Positions 4,183-6,046 of a stretch of DNA of 6,046 nucleotides are shown here, in pieces. Numbering within the stretch: the stretch's first letter is position 1; every line of letters starts with the position of its first letter. The DNA is taken from assembly GCA_017999075.1 (NCBI GenBank), contig JAGOBX010000238.1, positions 1-6,046 on the forward strand. The letters are read 5' to 3'. The DNA comes from JAGOBX01 sp017999075 [NCBI: Candidatus Babelota bacterium]. Its GTDB lineage: Bacteria; JAGOBX01. The notes under the pieces are model-generated. The model was given only the letters and a program-made list of their open reading frames with translations, was not told the origin of the DNA and did no database searches. Position numbers and translations under genes: made by a program.

Positions 4183-6046
4183 ATGAGTCAAGTAATAAAT
4201 AAAGATAGATTGAATAATTTAGCGAATGAAATATGGAAATCTGCGGAGCGTCTGCGCGGTAAATTTAAGGCATATGAATATCAAACTGTTATACTGCCTA
4301 TTATCGTTATCAGGCGCCTTGAATGCGTATTGATAAAATGGCGGGAAGAACAAACCGAAAAATTAATAAAATCACAAAAAAATATTACTGAAAAAGAATT
4401 GCAGAAATTATGTAAACAGCTTGAGTTGAATCCTCAGCGTTCGCCTTTTTCAAATAAAACTAATTGGACTTTACGCAAGATTTATGAGGAAGACCATACC
4501 TTGATGGAACAGAATTTCCGCGATTATATAAACGGATTTTCTGATAATGTTCAGGAAATAATCGAACATTTTAATTATCGCGCTGTTATCGGGCAAATGG
4601 TTAAAAATGCGCGGTTAGCTCCGATTCTTAATCAATATTCTAATTTGGATTTAGGCGCTGATTCTTTGTCTAATCTTGAAATGGGCTATATTTACGAAGA
4701 ATTATTGAGACGGTTCTCAGAACAGAGCGGCGAAGAGGCAGGAGAACATTTTACGCCTCGCGAGGTTATCAGGTTAATGGTTGAACTTATGGATATTCCA
4801 ATACCTGAAAAACATATTTCGATTTATGATCCGGCGTGCGGAACAGGCGGTATGCTGTCAGTAGCAAAAGAACATTTATTTGATAAAGCCAAAAGCGATA
4901 CTGAACGGAAAAATGTAGAAAATTATGTAACTGTTCACGGTCAGGAATTACAGCCTGCTAATTATGCAATTTGTAAAGCTGATATGCTGATTAAAAATGA
5001 TAAGAATGCAGAAATATACTGGGGCAATTCTTTAATACCGCATATTCAGCACAGTAAAGACCCGGGCGATCAGCTTGCAAGCGATAAACATAATTTTGAT
5101 TTTATGTTGAGTAATCCGCCTTTCGGCGTAACCTGGGGCGGTAAAGACGGATATGAAACCGAAGCGCGTAAATTGCAAGCAACGCGGTATAAAGCGGGTA
5201 TGCCGCGCACAAATGACGGAGCATTATTATTTTTACAGACAATGCTTGCTAAAATAAAACCGATTGAGAAAGGCGGCAGTAAAATAGCAATTATTTTCAA
5301 TGGTTCGCCGTTAAGTAATGGCGACTGCGGTTCGGGTGAAAGCGAAATCAGACGCTGGATTTTAGAAAATGACTGGCTTGACGCTATTGTGATGCTGCCT
5401 GACCAATTATTTTATAACACTGGAATTTTTACTTATATCTGGTTATTAACGAATAATAAACCTAAAACGCATAAAAATAAAGTATTGCTGATTGACGCAA
5501 GAAAACAATATGAAAAAGAGCCGAAAGCATTTGGCAATAAGCGTAACAGAATTATTGATGAACACAGGAAATGGATTAAAGAACAATATAAAAACGGCTG
5601 GAAAACCGATTATAAAAACGATTCTGTCAAATTATTTAACACGACCGATTTTGCATTTCATAAAGTCAGCGTGGTTTTCTGGCAGACTGATGAATACGAT
5701 AAACCCGCGTATATAACTGAAATATTCGATAAAAGTTTAACGCCTGCAAATATTAAATCAATCCAGCAATTTTACGACAGCGATATTGAATTTAAGATTA
5801 CAGGTAAATCTGAAAAATCAGTTCATAAAATTTCGTTTACTCTCAAACCAAAAGATACTTTTTCAAAATTATATGAGCGAGAAATAAAAAAAGTTTTTGA
5901 AGAAGAAATAAAGATTTTAGTGAAAAATATTAAGAATAATTCCTATAAAAATAAATTGATAAAAAAATTTATTAATTCATTGGAAATAACCGCTGAATAT
6001 ACGCACAGGCATTATGTTACGGATAATGAATATATAAAGTTTGGCG
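4183..6046 (+). CDS. hsdM: Type I restriction-modification system DNA methyltransferase subunit M (3'-truncated)
   Basis: HsdM transfers methyl groups from S-adenosylmethionine to N6 of adenine. With HsdS it forms the modification enzyme, and with HsdR added, the restriction complex. The ATG at 4183 is the first start after an in-frame TAA (4168-4170) and follows an AGGAAG ribosome-binding site (4173-4178). The frame stays open to the window end (621 codons). Residues about 8-165 are the helical HsdM N-terminal domain ('RLRGKFKAYEYQTVILPIIVIRRLE' region). Then come EHFTPREV (189-195 area), SAM-binding motif I DPACGTGG (216-223), HGQELQP (252-258), GNSL, and catalytic motif IV NPPFG (311-315), all as expected for a gamma-class adenine methyltransferase. 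From the LLIDARKQY segment (about 435-443) a long Lys/Glu-rich C-terminal part continues. The protein is thus longer than the roughly 500-residue EcoKI type, and matches the longer HsdM subfamily. No frameshift is seen, so it should be functional. hsdS and hsdR would be expected downstream, outside the window. Confidence 0.97.
   Translation, partial: MSQVINKDRLNNLANEIWKSAERLRGKFKAYEYQTVILPIIVIRRLECVLIKWREEQTEKLIKSQKNITEKELQKLCKQLELNPQRSPFSNKTNWTLRKIYEEDHTLMEQNFRDYINGFSDNVQEIIEHFNYRAVIGQMVKNARLAPILNQYSNLDLGADSLSNLEMGYIYEELLRRFSEQSGEEAGEHFTPREVIRLMVELMDIPIPEKHISIYDPACGTGGMLSVAKEHLFDKAKSDTERKNVENYVTVHGQELQPANYAICKADMLIKNDKNAEIYWGNSLIPHIQHSKDPGDQLASDKHNFDFMLSNPPFGVTWGGKDGYETEARKLQATRYKAGMPRTNDGALLFLQTMLAKIKPIEKGGSKIAIIFNGSPLSNGDCGSGESEIRRWILENDWLDAIVMLPDQLFYNTGIFTYIWLLTNNKPKTHKNKVLLIDARKQYEKEPKAFGNKRNRIIDEHRKWIKEQYKNGWKTDYKNDSVKLFNTTDFAFHKVSVVFWQTDEYDKPAYITEIFDKSLTPANIKSIQQFYDSDIEFKITGKSEKSVHKISFTLKPKDTFSKLYEREIKKVFEEEIKILVKNIKNNSYKNKLIKKFINSLEITAEYTHRHYVTDNEYIKFG

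Noticed and set aside
5070-5716. Open frames inside hsdM (minus 5070-5300, plus 5492-5716)
   Set aside because: Both overlap conserved HsdM sequence, including the NPPF motif region, in other frames.

Overview
The window is AT-rich bacterial DNA from an organism I cannot place with confidence. It carries two long plus-strand genes, each cut by a window edge, with about 590 bases of very AT-rich sequence between them. The large, Asn-rich, multi-domain exported-type protein and the type I restriction-modification gene would fit an uncultured Gram-negative lineage such as Elusimicrobiota, Fibrobacterota or a relative. That is a guess from composition and domain style, not a phylogenetic result.

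Bases 2-3595 hold the 3' part (at least 1,197 codons) of a giant mosaic surface or secreted protein. Reading from the left edge, the domains are: an F-box-associated (FBA) type lectin-like domain, best known from animal F-box proteins that bind N-glycans; a bacterial cadherin-like adhesin domain; a second Ig/cadherin-like domain; a right-handed parallel beta-helix of the NosD/DUF1565 kind, with ten easily counted coils; two fibronectin-III/Ig-like domains; and three C-terminal repeats with an exact 38-residue period. No catalytic residues stand out. The design is that of an adhesin or glycan-binding protein. The 5' end, with its signal peptide and promoter, lies outside the window.

Bases 3596-4182 hold no intact gene that I can support. 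On the minus strand, 3684-3893 is an open stretch of 69 codons with convincing protein-like composition, a stop codon and no start codon. It looks like the tail of a decayed gene, convergent with the surface-protein gene. The rest is dominated by A and T homopolymer runs. At its right end is a plausible promoter (TTGACT, then a TATATT/TATTAT-type -10), followed by a 22-bp near-palindrome and a Shine-Dalgarno sequence leading into the next gene.

From 4183 to the right edge is hsdM, the DNA N6-adenine methyltransferase (modification) subunit of a type I restriction-modification system. It has the SAM-binding motif DPACGTGG and catalytic motif NPPF. It is open through the window end at 621 codons, so hsdS and hsdR are expected downstream but are not visible. 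The two main genes have no evident functional link. The most unusual item is the FBA-type domain in a bacterial extracellular-type protein.
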